DNA of 48,648 nt from Ruminococcus sp. (GCA_017404665.1 JAFRBX010000064.1:1-48648), one strand, 5' to 3'. Positions 38,648-47,704 are shown, counted from the first letter of the stretch. Notes: generated by a model not told the origin, from the sequence alone. Numbers and translations are program-made.

Positions 38648-39439
38648 ATGCCATTATTACCAGGGACGCCCGGAGAACGGATCTCCGATCTGTGCAACGG
38701 CAGACCTATCTCGCAGAAGGAATTGGCTAAGAGGATTGGAGTATCCGCTCCCCAACTAAGCCGAATTGTTAGCGGTGAGACTAAGACGCTCAGCAGCGAT
38801 ATACTGATAGCTGTCGCAAAAGAATTCAAGGTAACTACTGATTACATATTGGGATTATCCGAAGTCAGCTCCCGCAAAAGCTATGACATATTCGAGATGG
38901 GGTTTTCCGAAGGCGCTGCAAAAGGTCTTGTGACCGGCGCGGTGGATATGGAGATCCTCAATCGGCTGTTGGAGCACAAGAATTTTCCTAAGCTGACGAA
39001 CCTGATTCGGATCTACTTTAAGGATACAGCGGCGAGAGGGATCATGGCACGAAATCAGATCATTGATATGGCGACCGCTTCTTTATCCGATTTTGTCAAA
39101 GAGCACCCGGAAAAGCGAGCAGAGGTACGAGAGGATCTGCAATTCATGAGTGCTCAAAAGCTGGGCGAGCATGAAGCGGAGACGGAGAAGATCAAGAATA
39201 TATTCCTTGCGATCCTGCGGGACATAAAAAAAGACATAGACAGCGGAAAGCAGCCCGAAAAGACTGCCTCCGCTGCTATGATCCAAGCGATACAGGACGA
39301 GATTAGGGAACGCGATCCGAAAACGCTCACAAAAGACGACGTCACGGAAATCGTCGTCAACCAGCTCGGTCTGGTTGCCCCGATGGGAGAGAAAACCACT
39401 GGTCTATTTAGAAAGCTATTAAAGGGTATGATGAAATAG
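38648..39439 (+). CDS. HTH regulator with long helical C-terminal region
   Basis: This 263-residue protein has a Cro/CI-type HTH (about 20-70, SQKELAKRIGVSAPQLSRIV). A mostly helical C-terminal region (75-263) ends in basic FRKLLKGMMK. I do not recognise the C-terminal part; proteins of this form are common on clostridial mobile elements (recalled). CGAGGAGGCGTATACC precedes the ATG. It sits between the VapE scar and the methyltransferase gene in the same direction, and two 12-bp direct repeats lie upstream. Confidence 0.75.
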   Translation: MPLLPGTPGERISDLCNGRPISQKELAKRIGVSAPQLSRIVSGETKTLSSDILIAVAKEFKVTTDYILGLSEVSSRKSYDIFEMGFSEGAAKGLVTGAVDMEILNRLLEHKNFPKLTNLIRIYFKDTAARGIMARNQIIDMATASLSDFVKEHPEKRAEVREDLQFMSAQKLGEHEAETEKIKNIFLAILRDIKKDIDSGKQPEKTASAAMIQAIQDEIRERDPKTLTKDDVTEIVVNQLGLVAPMGEKTTGLFRKLLKGMMK

Positions 39440-39548
39440 CTGTGTAAGAAAGATACTAAGAATTGTAGATAAATATAGGCTACAGGAAGATTCAATTACA
39501 ATAGTATTCATTACAATGTATCAGAAATATTCGCCCATAAATTAACCC

Positions 39549-39577
39549 TTGCTTTTATTCGCGAATCGGTATATAAT
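39549..39577 (+). promoter_or_regulatory. Promoter of the dual-methyltransferase gene
   Basis: TTGCTT (39549-39554), a 17-nt spacer and TATAAT (39572-39577), 30 bp before the GTG start. The leader is very short. Confidence 0.7.
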
Positions 39578-39606
39578 GCAGATATAATAATAATGGGCGT
39601 GATGAT

Positions 39607-41796
39607 GTGAATTTAATTAGTGTAGCACAGACAGCTGAAAAGTGGCAGATATCACCGAAACGAGTTCAGGTATTATGTAACGAAGGACGTATCGATGGCG
39701 CACAGCGAGTCGGTAATCGATGGACGATTCCAGATAATGCTGAGAAACCACTTGATGCCAGAAAAAAGGTAGATACAAATCCAAGAAGAGTAAACAGTAA
39801 TATTCAGATCGAGCGCGTATGGGCGATGCCGAACAAGAATACCTTTGACATCAAGCCGATCCATGAACTGATAGTTGAAGAGTTGACTGATGGATTATGG
39901 ATTGATCCCTTTGCCAACACTAACAAGCTCGCAAGCGTTACCAATGACCTCAATCCGGATTATGATACCGATTATCATATGGATGCGTTGGACTTTATGA
40001 AAATGTTTGACAGCGATTCGGTTGATGGTGTGCTGTACGATCCGCCGTATTCGCCCAGACAGGTCAGCGAATGCTATAACAATGTCGGCTATAATGTTAC
40101 TTGGGATACGACAAAAGCCTCCTTCTGGGGCAATCATAAAAGAGAGATTTCCCGTATCGTAAAAATAGGCGGTAAGGTTATCACCTTCGGCTGGAACAGC
40201 GGGGGCATCGGATATAAGTATGGCTTTGAAATCGAGCGTATTCTGTTGGTACCTCATGGCGGATGGCACAACGATACTATCTGTACAGTTGAGGTGAAGA
40301 CGCATGAACCTGAGAAGCCTGCTCCTAAACTGGAGGATTTACACGTTGGTTCTCTGTTTGACAGCACGACAGAATCCGAATATGACAATCAGCTGATTCA
40401 GGTCCTGCAATCTCTTCCGGTTGATTTCTGGGATTTCAAAAATGATGACGTTCGTGAATACACACACGGCATCCATAATTACCCTGCGATGATGGTGTCC
40501 CCCATCAGCCGCAATATCCTCCGGATCATGAAGGAGATCAAGCCGATCCATTCTGTCCTCGATCCTTTTATGGGTTCAGGAACCGTTTTGGTTGAGAGTA
40601 TGCTCGCCGGAGTGGATGCGATATATGGCAGCGATATCAATCCATTTGCTGTATTCCTCAGCAAGGTAAAAACTACCGCTTTGGATATCAACCTTCTGCA
40701 GGCTGAGGTACAGCGGCTATATGATAGTATCGAACAGCGCTATTGTGATAACGATATTCAGATTGATGGCGTTGATGATATTATGCGTCATTCCTATGAC
40801 TTGGATTTAACTGCGAAAGACGGTTGGGGCAAGAGCGCACCGATGTATCTGACCAGATATACGGATGACAATCAAATCAAGATAGCTGTTCCGGATTTCA
40901 AGAATATCGGATACTGGTTTAAGCCGAAAGTGATTCTGTTCCTTTCTATCATCAAAGAAGAGATAAACAAGATAGAGAATCCCGAAATCCGCAACTTCAT
41001 ATTCGTTGCATTCAGTGAGACGATCCGCTTTGTGTCCAACCGCAGAAACGGCGAGTTCAAAATGTTCCGAATGCCGGCACCTAAGGTTGATTCCTTTGAA
41101 CCCGACGTTATAAAGGAATTTACCACGATCCTCGACAGGAACATCGAGAAAATGAATTCGTTTAACGAAGTCTGTGAAGAGAACGACGTCCATTCCACGG
41201 TAAACGTTCTGAGCAATGATGCTTCTGTCCTTCAGGATGTACCGGATGATTCTATCGACCTCGTGATTACTTCTCCTCCGTATGGCGACAGCAGGACAAC
41301 TGTAGCGTACGGTGAGTATAGCCGTTTATCATTACAGTGGCTTGATCTGTTTGAACTATCCGAAAAGGATATCATGGGGATTGATAAGTCGCTGATGGGC
41401 GGCGTAAAATTCCGTAACGGCTTTGAGTACATAGTTTCCAGCAAGATATTAAGGGAATCCTTAGAGCGTATCAAGGATATCGACTTGGAACGCGCAGGCG
41501 ATGTATACAGTTTCTACCTTGACTTAGAGAAAACCATCAAGACGATAGCGCAGAAAACAAAACCGGGCGGTTATCAGTTCTGGGTCATCGGAAACCGGAC
41601 GGTGAAAGGTGAACTCCTGCTGACAGATCAGATCATCACAGAAATCGCTGAGCATTACGGTATGGAGTATGTATATACTGTTGACCGAAATATCATCAAC
41701 AAGGTTATGCCTTCACAGAATTCTCCAACAAATGAAACTGGTGCGAAGGCGTCAACCATGACAAATGAACATATTGTTGTACTGAGAAAGAAATAA
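39607..41796 (+). CDS. HTH-fused dual DNA methyltransferase of an R-M system
   Basis: This 729-residue protein is built from three parts. Residues 1-45 are a MerR/excisionase-like HTH (AQTAEKWQISPKRVQVLCNE). Residues about 90-235 are a compact methyltransferase module with DPFAN (100-104) and DPPYSPRQVSECY (145-157). Residues about 285-729 are a second module with AdoMet-binding DPFMGSGT (319-326), SDINPFAVFLSK, and catalytic TSPPYGDS (555-562), as in amino-methylating (N4-cytosine or N6-adenine) enzymes. Motif I precedes motif IV, unlike the beta class typical of TSPPY enzymes. By context it protects DNA from the two nucleases encoded convergently. The start is a GTG at 39607 with a weak ribosome-binding site. 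Confidence 0.88.
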   Translation: MNLISVAQTAEKWQISPKRVQVLCNEGRIDGAQRVGNRWTIPDNAEKPLDARKKVDTNPRRVNSNIQIERVWAMPNKNTFDIKPIHELIVEELTDGLWIDPFANTNKLASVTNDLNPDYDTDYHMDALDFMKMFDSDSVDGVLYDPPYSPRQVSECYNNVGYNVTWDTTKASFWGNHKREISRIVKIGGKVITFGWNSGGIGYKYGFEIERILLVPHGGWHNDTICTVEVKTHEPEKPAPKLEDLHVGSLFDSTTESEYDNQLIQVLQSLPVDFWDFKNDDVREYTHGIHNYPAMMVSPISRNILRIMKEIKPIHSVLDPFMGSGTVLVESMLAGVDAIYGSDINPFAVFLSKVKTTALDINLLQAEVQRLYDSIEQRYCDNDIQIDGVDDIMRHSYDLDLTAKDGWGKSAPMYLTRYTDDNQIKIAVPDFKNIGYWFKPKVILFLSIIKEEINKIENPEIRNFIFVAFSETIRFVSNRRNGEFKMFRMPAPKVDSFEPDVIKEFTTILDRNIEKMNSFNEVCEENDVHSTVNVLSNDASVLQDVPDDSIDLVITSPPYGDSRTTVAYGEYSRLSLQWLDLFELSEKDIMGIDKSLMGGVKFRNGFEYIVSSKILRESLERIKDIDLERAGDVYSFYLDLEKTIKTIAQKTKPGGYQFWVIGNRTVKGELLLTDQIITEIAEHYGMEYVYTVDRNIINKVMPSQNSPTNETGAKASTMTNEHIVVLRKK

Positions 41797-41801
41797 AAAA
41801 C

Positions 41802-41834
41802 TACTGCCAAAGATATACGCTGTCTTTGGCAGTA
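41802..41834. terminator. Bidirectional terminator between methyltransferase and nuclease genes
   Basis: Perfect 12-bp arms TACTGCCAAAGA (41802-41813) and TCTTTGGCAGTA (41823-41834) with a 9-nt loop. The minus strand has a strong T-tract (TTTTTTATTT). Confidence 0.85.
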
Positions 41835-41838
41835 TTCA

Positions 41839-42648
41839 TTAATACAGGCTATTAATATGGTTTATGACGTTCTCAAATGATCTGATTGAACCATCTTCAA
41901 CATCGGGCTTTGCAACATAAGATTGATCAAAGAAATTAAACATGGCGGCAATCTGTGGTTGTCCAATTTCATCATAAAAATCCGAAGTTACAAAGCACAT
42001 ACAGATTTGTCGTTGAGGATGGTAATCTAAGTGATACTTGTTTGCAGGACAGCTAGCTGTAGTGCTTTTGTGTTCACAATCACATGTTGCAATATCGCAC
42101 AGCAGCTTCCATTTAAACGTTTGACCCGCTCGTTCTCTACAGGAGGTCTTACACGAGAAATTGATAATGGGAGAATGAGTATCAAACGGCGAATAGATAA
42201 GCACGTCAGAATCTGGCTTTTGCACGTCATCGCCAACTCTGATAACGGCATAATCATCAAGAATCTTTTTAGTAGATGTTGTGGCAACGACTTCTCTTTC
42301 TATATTGCCCAGTACCACATTCTTTGCCAGAGTATAGGCAACAAACTGTTGAAAGATATTCCCTGCAGCAGATTTTCTTGCTTGTGACGCATCTGAAATA
42401 ATTCCGCTGTTAACGCGTTGCTGAATAAACTCTTCTACTAATGGCTGCGCTGTACGCATAATCCCGGATAGATAAGAAAGGATTTTGATATATCCAACTC
42501 TCTGTGGTTCAGCTACTCCTGCTCGTTGCAGTTCCGTAACGATTTCAGAGAGCCTAGTATTATAGGCAGGAAGTGCGGCAGAAAAATAGTTGTTCCTTTC
42601 TAGTTTTCGGATGAGTTTATTACACTCGCTTATACAGTTAACTGGCAT
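41839..42648 (-). CDS. Second restriction endonuclease, PD-(D/E)xK type (BsaWI-like?)
   Basis: This 269-residue protein has an N-terminal helical half and a nuclease-like half with KPDSDVLIYSP (Asp146) followed by NFSCKTSCRERAGQTFKWKL (Lys167, Arg-Glu-Arg). PD...CKTxxRERxxQxxKW is the pattern I associate with some type II enzymes such as the BsaWI group; this is from memory and uncertain. Next comes a Cys/His-rich insert (CDIATCDCEHKSTTASC, 184-200) that could bind zinc. GAGGTATAG precedes the ATG. It lies 7 bp after the MvaI/BcnI-type nuclease gene in the same operon. Confidence 0.7.
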   Translation of the reverse strand: MPVNCISECNKLIRKLERNNYFSAALPAYNTRLSEIVTELQRAGVAEPQRVGYIKILSYLSGIMRTAQPLVEEFIQQRVNSGIISDASQARKSAAGNIFQQFVAYTLAKNVVLGNIEREVVATTSTKKILDDYAVIRVGDDVQKPDSDVLIYSPFDTHSPIINFSCKTSCRERAGQTFKWKLLCDIATCDCEHKSTTASCPANKYHLDYHPQRQICMCFVTSDFYDEIGQPQIAAMFNFFDQSYVAKPDVEDGSIRSFENVINHINSLY

Positions 42649-42655
42649 CTATACC

Positions 42656-43375
42656 TCAAACAATTCTGTTGTTTATCTTAAACAATAATGGTTGGTCAAC
42701 TTCACGGATTCTGAAGCCGGTACCGTGATCGTGTGTACGACCGTCAGGATACTGTCCGATTCTCAGGTCAATGAAGATCTTTCCTTGCTCGAGCAGTTCT
42801 ATCATTGCTTCATAGTTGAAACCGCTGACCTCATAGGCTTCTTTGTAGAAAAACTCTTCGTTTGCTCCAGAACCGCGGCTCTCAGCTTTTGCGTAGACGA
42901 ACTTGTTTTTGTACTTCTTCTCAAACGCCTTGCGCAGCGATTCCTTATCCCAGAATACATTTTCAACTTCAGTCTCAGAAGCAATGGAGATCTTCTGCTT
43001 ATCGCATACGATCCGGAGCTTCTTTCCAGTGTCGGCAATCGGGACAAAACGCGCTGCCGTTAATGTGGAGTGTAATACCTTTTCGTCATTATCGTAGGCG
43101 CTGCTGGAATAACCGTATTTCTCTCTGAGGTATGTATTTGCTCTGGCAGGCTGTGGTGTACGAGTAAACATTGTCAGCATACTCTGCGAGTTCATTCTGC
43201 AAGATTTCAGCTCGTAATCGCCGAAGTCAGGACCATCTATATTGTTCTCTGCAATACCCAACAAATCCTCTAGTGTCTTTCCAATACCGGTCGGGCCGGA
43301 ACGATGAGTTCTAATCCAACCCTTGTCTTTGATTTTTGTATATTCACGAATGAAATCATCAAGTGTTATTATCAT
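42656..43375 (-). CDS. MvaI/BcnI-family restriction endonuclease
   Basis: This 239-residue protein carries the family block THRSGPTGIGKTLEDLLGI followed by GPDFGDYELKSCR, with Asp50, Glu55 and Lys57 as the PD-(D/E)xK catalytic triad. The C-terminal YPDGRTHDHGTGFRI segment also fits. By family MvaI cuts CCWGG and BcnI CCSGG, usually as monomers that nick each strand in turn; the site here cannot be read from sequence. It lies between the controller gene (3 bp upstream) and the second nuclease gene (7 bp downstream). Confidence 0.88.
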   Translation of the reverse strand: MIITLDDFIREYTKIKDKGWIRTHRSGPTGIGKTLEDLLGIAENNIDGPDFGDYELKSCRMNSQSMLTMFTRTPQPARANTYLREKYGYSSSAYDNDEKVLHSTLTAARFVPIADTGKKLRIVCDKQKISIASETEVENVFWDKESLRKAFEKKYKNKFVYAKAESRGSGANEEFFYKEAYEVSGFNYEAMIELLEQGKIFIDLRIGQYPDGRTHDHGTGFRIREVDQPLLFKINNRIV

Positions 43376-43378
43376 AGT

Positions 43379-43594
43379 TTATTCCTCGCTCTCTATGAAT
43401 AATTTATATGTTTCTACGCCTAACGCATCAGCGATTTTTTGGATGTTTTCAAGTGAAATGCTCCTTCGATAACACTCTATAGCGCTGATATAAGTTCTAT
43501 GTAATCCACACTTTTCTGCAAAAGACTCTTGCGAAATACCAAGTTGATTGCGATAATGCTTTACGTTCTTGCCAAATACTCTGGGAATGTCCAT
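43379..43594 (-). CDS. R-M controller protein (HTH)
   Basis: This 71-residue protein is a single HTH domain: NVKHYRNQLGISQESFAEKC, then GLHRTYISAIECYRRSISLE. That pattern (LHRTYIS-IE-x-x-R-x-ISL-x-NI-x-KIADAL) is characteristic of C proteins that delay nuclease expression in R-M systems. AAGGAGGAATGTATCA precedes the ATG. It leads the C-nuclease-nuclease operon, which is divergent from the Qat operon across a 170-bp region. Confidence 0.88.
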   Translation of the reverse strand: MDIPRVFGKNVKHYRNQLGISQESFAEKCGLHRTYISAIECYRRSISLENIQKIADALGVETYKLFIESEE

Positions 43595-43632
43595 TGATAC
43601 ATTCCTCCTTTTTAACTAGTATACCGTTACGA

Positions 43633-43656
43633 ACACAATAAATCTACACACAATAA
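43633..43656. promoter_or_regulatory. Direct repeats in the divergent controller/Qat region
   Basis: ACACAATAA occurs at 43633-43641 and 43648-43656 (15-bp period), upstream of a TATACT -10-like box for the controller gene (43618-43623, minus strand). TAAC-N9-GTTA (43613-43629) overlaps that box. Either could be a controller-protein site. Confidence 0.45.
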
Positions 43657-43687
43657 GTAACATATCATTATCAATAACTACAATATC

Positions 43688-43716
43688 TTGACACTGTTTC
43701 AAATGTGATATACAAT
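43688..43716 (+). promoter_or_regulatory. Promoter of the Qat operon
   Basis: A perfect TTGACA (43688-43693), a 17-nt spacer and TACAAT (43711-43716), 50 bp before the qatA start. Confidence 0.8.
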
Positions 43717-43765
43717 ATAAGCGATACTTAACTGATTAATGATATTGCAAAAACGAGGTACTTAT

Positions 43766-45664
43766 ATGTGGTTAGATAATGCTTCATCAATTGATATGTT
43801 ATTTTATTCTCCGTACGCTGATACAGTTGCAAAATTTGCAAAAAATAGCTCTTTGACTCCTTTGACTATAGGGTTGTATGGCAGCTGGGGTGCTGGAAAA
43901 TCATCTTTGCTTAATATGATAAACGATAGATTGTCAGAGGCTGGCGATGAAGAAAAGGTAGTATGCATTTCCTTGAATGCTTGGCAATTTGAAGGATACG
44001 AAGATGCAAAAACTGCTATTATGGAAGCTTTGTTAAAATCTCTAAAAGAGAATAAAACTTTTAAGGAAAAAGCCGGAGAAAAAATAAAAAGCCTTATTCA
44101 AAGGATAGATTATCTTAAACTTGGGAAAAACTTGGCAAAAAAAGGTTTGCCGTTTGCACTCAGCGCTCTTACAGGTAATCCTTTGCCAGTTGCTTTGAGT
44201 TTAACCGCTGATTTATCTACCAATGCTACTGATATAGTAAGTAGTATATCGACATTTAAGGAACAATATATCAAAGCTCCAGAAGATGATTCAAAAATTG
44301 AAAACATCAGAAAATTCAGAGATGAATTCGAAAAAATGCTAGAAGAAGTTGAATCGATTAAGAATCTCACAGTGATAATTGATGATTTGGACCGTTGCAC
44401 CCCTGATAGAATCATTGACACATTAGAAGCAATAAAGCTATTTCTTTCCGTCAAAAAAACAACATTCATAATAGCGGTAGATCAAAGAATAATCGAGTAT
44501 GCTGTTAAAACGAAGTATCAGGCAATAGATGGGTATGAATTATCTTCAGATTACATAGAAAAGATTATTCAACTTCCTATAAAGATACCGGAATTATCAC
44601 CAAAGGATATTGAAAATTATTTGTTGTTATTAATATGCCAATTACATATTCGTGAGGATGAGTTTAAAAAGATAATCGATTATATATACTCTGAAAAGCT
44701 TTTGCTTAATGAAAAAGCAATTGATTTTGGCCAAATTGAAGCATTTATTACAAATGGATCATTTACTGATTATTGTGATGATGAAACAGAATTCAAAAGC
44801 AATGCACATACAATTGAAAAAATTAGAAGTGTAGTATCTCCCTCTCTTAAGGGCAATCCCAGACAAACAAAGCGATTCTTAAATACTTTTTTTGTTAGAA
44901 AAAATTTAGCTGAATTATACTTTAGTGATGAATTGGATGTTTCCATTATTGCAAAGTTATTATCTCTAGAGATAATCGATATCGACTTATTCAGAAAGCT
45001 AAATGATTGGAATAAAACATTTGATGGTGAGAACTCTCAATTAAAAAAGCTAGAAACATACACGCAAAATCAAGATGGTGAAATTGAAGATGAGTTACGA
45101 AAATGGGTAACAAAAGGAAGAATTTTAAACTGGTTACAAAGTGAACCAAATGATTTATATAAGATTGATTTAAGCAAGTATTTTTATTTATCTAGAGAGT
45201 CTCTTGCTAATGAGGAGAATATTGATTCAACGTTCAGCGAAGAAGAAAAGCAATTGTTATATAGAATCATTAATTGTGTGGCAGGTCAGGAAGATTCAAG
45301 AATAGCTGAACTGGAGTCGAGGTCTCCTTCTTCAAAAGCAAAAATTATGGAGGTGCTTCTTAAAAAGTTTAAATCAGAAGATATAGGACTAAGTCACGCC
45401 GCCGCCCTATTTGTACGGTATCCAGAATATCAAAATGATATTTGTGAGATAATTACTAAAGGCAACATAAACATCAAATTAGGCATCGCGTCTATTCCTC
45501 ATTTAAAAAGAATGTTTAAAGCAAATAATCAATTGATTTCTGATATGATTGATAGTTTAATAAAAGATCAAAGATTGAAAGATACGGAGAAAAAAGTCAT
45601 AGTGGAAGACGATGATGCAGTCGTAACAATAGTTGAAAGGAGCAGAACAAATGGGAACTTCTAA
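43766..45664 (+). CDS. qatA: QatA: KAP-family P-loop ATPase of the Qat defence system
   Basis: This 632-residue KAP-family NTPase has Walker A GLYGSWGAGKSS (36-47), an early WQFEGYEDA motif and Walker B LTVIIDDLDRC (about 201-211). Hydrophobic LPFALSALTGNPLPVALSL lies between Walker A and B, as in KAP proteins. The downstream GNPRQTKRFLN motif is the sensor-like element of the family. The frame opens at 43739, but GAGGTACTTAT precedes the ATG at 43766. It heads a tightly coupled four-gene operon that matches QatABCD, a described anti-phage system. The coding sequence is much more AT-rich than the core genes, consistent with transfer. Confidence 0.93.
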   Translation: MWLDNASSIDMLFYSPYADTVAKFAKNSSLTPLTIGLYGSWGAGKSSLLNMINDRLSEAGDEEKVVCISLNAWQFEGYEDAKTAIMEALLKSLKENKTFKEKAGEKIKSLIQRIDYLKLGKNLAKKGLPFALSALTGNPLPVALSLTADLSTNATDIVSSISTFKEQYIKAPEDDSKIENIRKFRDEFEKMLEEVESIKNLTVIIDDLDRCTPDRIIDTLEAIKLFLSVKKTTFIIAVDQRIIEYAVKTKYQAIDGYELSSDYIEKIIQLPIKIPELSPKDIENYLLLLICQLHIREDEFKKIIDYIYSEKLLLNEKAIDFGQIEAFITNGSFTDYCDDETEFKSNAHTIEKIRSVVSPSLKGNPRQTKRFLNTFFVRKNLAELYFSDELDVSIIAKLLSLEIIDIDLFRKLNDWNKTFDGENSQLKKLETYTQNQDGEIEDELRKWVTKGRILNWLQSEPNDLYKIDLSKYFYLSRESLANEENIDSTFSEEEKQLLYRIINCVAGQEDSRIAELESRSPSSKAKIMEVLLKKFKSEDIGLSHAAALFVRYPEYQNDICEIITKGNINIKLGIASIPHLKRMFKANNQLISDMIDSLIKDQRLKDTEKKVIVEDDDAVVTIVERSRTNGNF

Positions 45665-46331
45665 GGGATATATTTCTCCTTCAACCCCTAATTGGGCATC
45701 AGCAAAGAGAGGAATAAGCGGATATATTAGTAATCCGTCTGAAACGAAGAAAAAACAATCAATTGCTGACTATTCAAAAGCTATGACAGCAGATACTTCA
45801 TTGTATCAAAAAGCGGCTACCATTTTCGCTGACTTTGGGAATTTTGTTTCATATAGTAATCATCACGGAATAGAAAGAGCTCTCAGCGAATATGGAAAAG
45901 ATTATATAAAAGAGCTATCCACTGAAGAAGCATTTTTTAGCTTGGTAAATTCTTTTAGTGAAGGAAATACTATTGATGATGTAATAGCAAATGGCTGTAT
46001 ATCAGAGGCTCTCATTGTATTAGAAATTAATTCTTTTGATGATTTTTCAAAAATCGATAATAAAGCGTTGATTAAAGAGTTAGTTTGTCAATTTGCTAAG
46101 CAAAAGTTTGCGCAAATGTTTGATAAGCATATAAAAAACAAATGTAAAAATATCAATGTTGCGCAATCCTATCTAAAAGATCTGCAAGAGTATATATACT
46201 ATACTGTAAAAAGTCAATTAACTGATAGTGTTTTATCAGAGATTAACCCTAAAAGTATTGCAAGCGTAGAAATAGTAACAAGAGTAATTAATAAAGCCTT
46301 TGATTTGCTGGAGCATTATTATGATGAATAA
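45651..46331 (+). CDS. qatB: QatB
   Basis: This 226-residue soluble protein begins MGTSKGYISPSTPNWASAKR, matching the N-terminal motif I recall for QatB proteins. The rest is mainly helical with no recognised domain. The frame opens at 45633, but AAAGGAGCAGAACAA precedes the ATG at 45651. It overlaps the end of qatA by 14 bp and the start of qatC by 11 bp, showing translational coupling. Its biochemical role in defence is not known to me; position and motif make the assignment firm. Confidence 0.88.
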   Translation: MGTSKGYISPSTPNWASAKRGISGYISNPSETKKKQSIADYSKAMTADTSLYQKAATIFADFGNFVSYSNHHGIERALSEYGKDYIKELSTEEAFFSLVNSFSEGNTIDDVIANGCISEALIVLEINSFDDFSKIDNKALIKELVCQFAKQKFAQMFDKHIKNKCKNINVAQSYLKDLQEYIYYTVKSQLTDSVLSEINPKSIASVEIVTRVINKAFDLLEHYYDE

Positions 46332-47703
46332 AATGAAAATATGGATTAATAAAGCAAAAGAGAGTCAGATGACAAATGAATTTGAGAATTCAGGTGTTAT
46401 CAACATTGATATAAGATACAAGAGTAATCTGTCATCTAATATTCGTGAGTGCTGGTATAAGTTGGGCGTAAAGGAATTACCAAGTATTTATGAGGATTTA
46501 TACATTATCTCACTAGTGATTTTCGCTGTAGATAAACGTGTTTCACGGACTGCTTTTCCTGATGCATGGACAAGGACGCTTGATGTAAATATACCTGTAA
46601 TAGAGTATGCACAATGGGAAAGTGCAAAGAATGATCTTAATAATATGCTGTCATACTTGTCAGGAGATGACTGGCATGTTTGCTTTAGAGAGTGTGAGCC
46701 AGATTCTAATTACAAGTCTATAAAGAAAAGAAGCCCTCACAGATCTGAGATTTTAGATTCTATAAAAGCGGTATCATTGTTTTCAGGTGGACTAGATTCA
46801 TTCTGTGGTGGTCATAAGTTGCTTAGCGAAAAAACACCAACTCTATTTGTAGGTTTTCAAGAGTATGGTCCACTAAAAGGCTTACAAAGCCAATTAATCG
46901 AAGGGCTTCAGCATGCTTATCCGGAAACGAAATGTGATCTGTTGTCATTTACTGCTGTGGCTCGCAAATTAATATTTTCTGATGATAATGAAATGAAGTC
47001 AGAAAATACCAGTCGCAGTAGATCGTTTTTGTTTTTATGCGCAGCTTTAACAATTGCTGAGATCGTAGGAGAAGAAATACCAGTATATATTCCTGAAAAT
47101 GGATTTATTGGATTAAATTTGCCGATGACACCAGGGAGACTCGGTAGTTGCAGTACCAGAACTACACATCCCTACTATATAAAAATGTTTAATTCGCTTT
47201 TAGAAAAGATAGGGATTAAGCATACAATAATCAATCCATATGCATTTAGCACTAAACGAGAGATGGTCAATCAATTTAAGGACAATAGAACTTTTCAAGA
47301 ATATTTTTATAGAACAATTTCTTGTTCGCATCCTTGTAACGGAAGATGGGAACGTTATCCCGTTCCTCAAAACTGTGGATACTGTTATCCTTGTTTAATT
47401 AGACACTCTTCTTTGTTAGATATTAATTCAAAGAATGAACAATATGGAGAGAAGAATTTATTTAATACAGGGTTTATTAATAACTCGACTGATGCAAAAC
47501 GCTCTGATTTAGAAGATTTGTTATCAGCGATTATCACTGCAAAGGAATCTACAGATTCTCAATTGAGAAAAAGAATTGCGATGACTGGGAAACTTTCTCT
47601 TGAAGAGATTGATAGCTTTTTGATTTTATATAGAAAGACAATAGCGGATCTAGAGCAAATGTTAAGTAAAAGTACAGATTTCAAGAGATTAATAGGTGAT
47701 TAG
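46321..47703 (+). CDS. qatC: QatC: QueC-like PP-loop protein
   Basis: This 460-residue protein has a QueC-like domain with the ATP pyrophosphatase loop SLFSGGLDSFCGG (Ser155 to Ser160). A cysteine cluster follows: CSHPC (335, 339) and NCGYCYPC (352, 355, 358), like the zinc site of 7-cyano-7-deazaguanine synthase. An extra N-terminal region of about 145 residues distinguishes it from housekeeping QueC. By family it may make or attach a deazaguanine-like modification, but this is not shown for Qat. The start at 46321 follows GGAG by seven bases and overlaps qatB. Confidence 0.92.
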   Translation: MMNKMKIWINKAKESQMTNEFENSGVINIDIRYKSNLSSNIRECWYKLGVKELPSIYEDLYIISLVIFAVDKRVSRTAFPDAWTRTLDVNIPVIEYAQWESAKNDLNNMLSYLSGDDWHVCFRECEPDSNYKSIKKRSPHRSEILDSIKAVSLFSGGLDSFCGGHKLLSEKTPTLFVGFQEYGPLKGLQSQLIEGLQHAYPETKCDLLSFTAVARKLIFSDDNEMKSENTSRSRSFLFLCAALTIAEIVGEEIPVYIPENGFIGLNLPMTPGRLGSCSTRTTHPYYIKMFNSLLEKIGIKHTIINPYAFSTKREMVNQFKDNRTFQEYFYRTISCSHPCNGRWERYPVPQNCGYCYPCLIRHSSLLDINSKNEQYGEKNLFNTGFINNSTDAKRSDLEDLLSAIITAKESTDSQLRKRIAMTGKLSLEEIDSFLILYRKTIADLEQMLSKSTDFKRLIGD

Positions 47704-47704
47704 G

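Noticed and set aside
46321-47703. QatC as the housekeeping queC gene for queuosine synthesis
   Set aside because: No queD, queE or queF lies nearby, it has an extra N-terminal region of about 145 residues, and it is embedded between qatB and qatD with overlaps.
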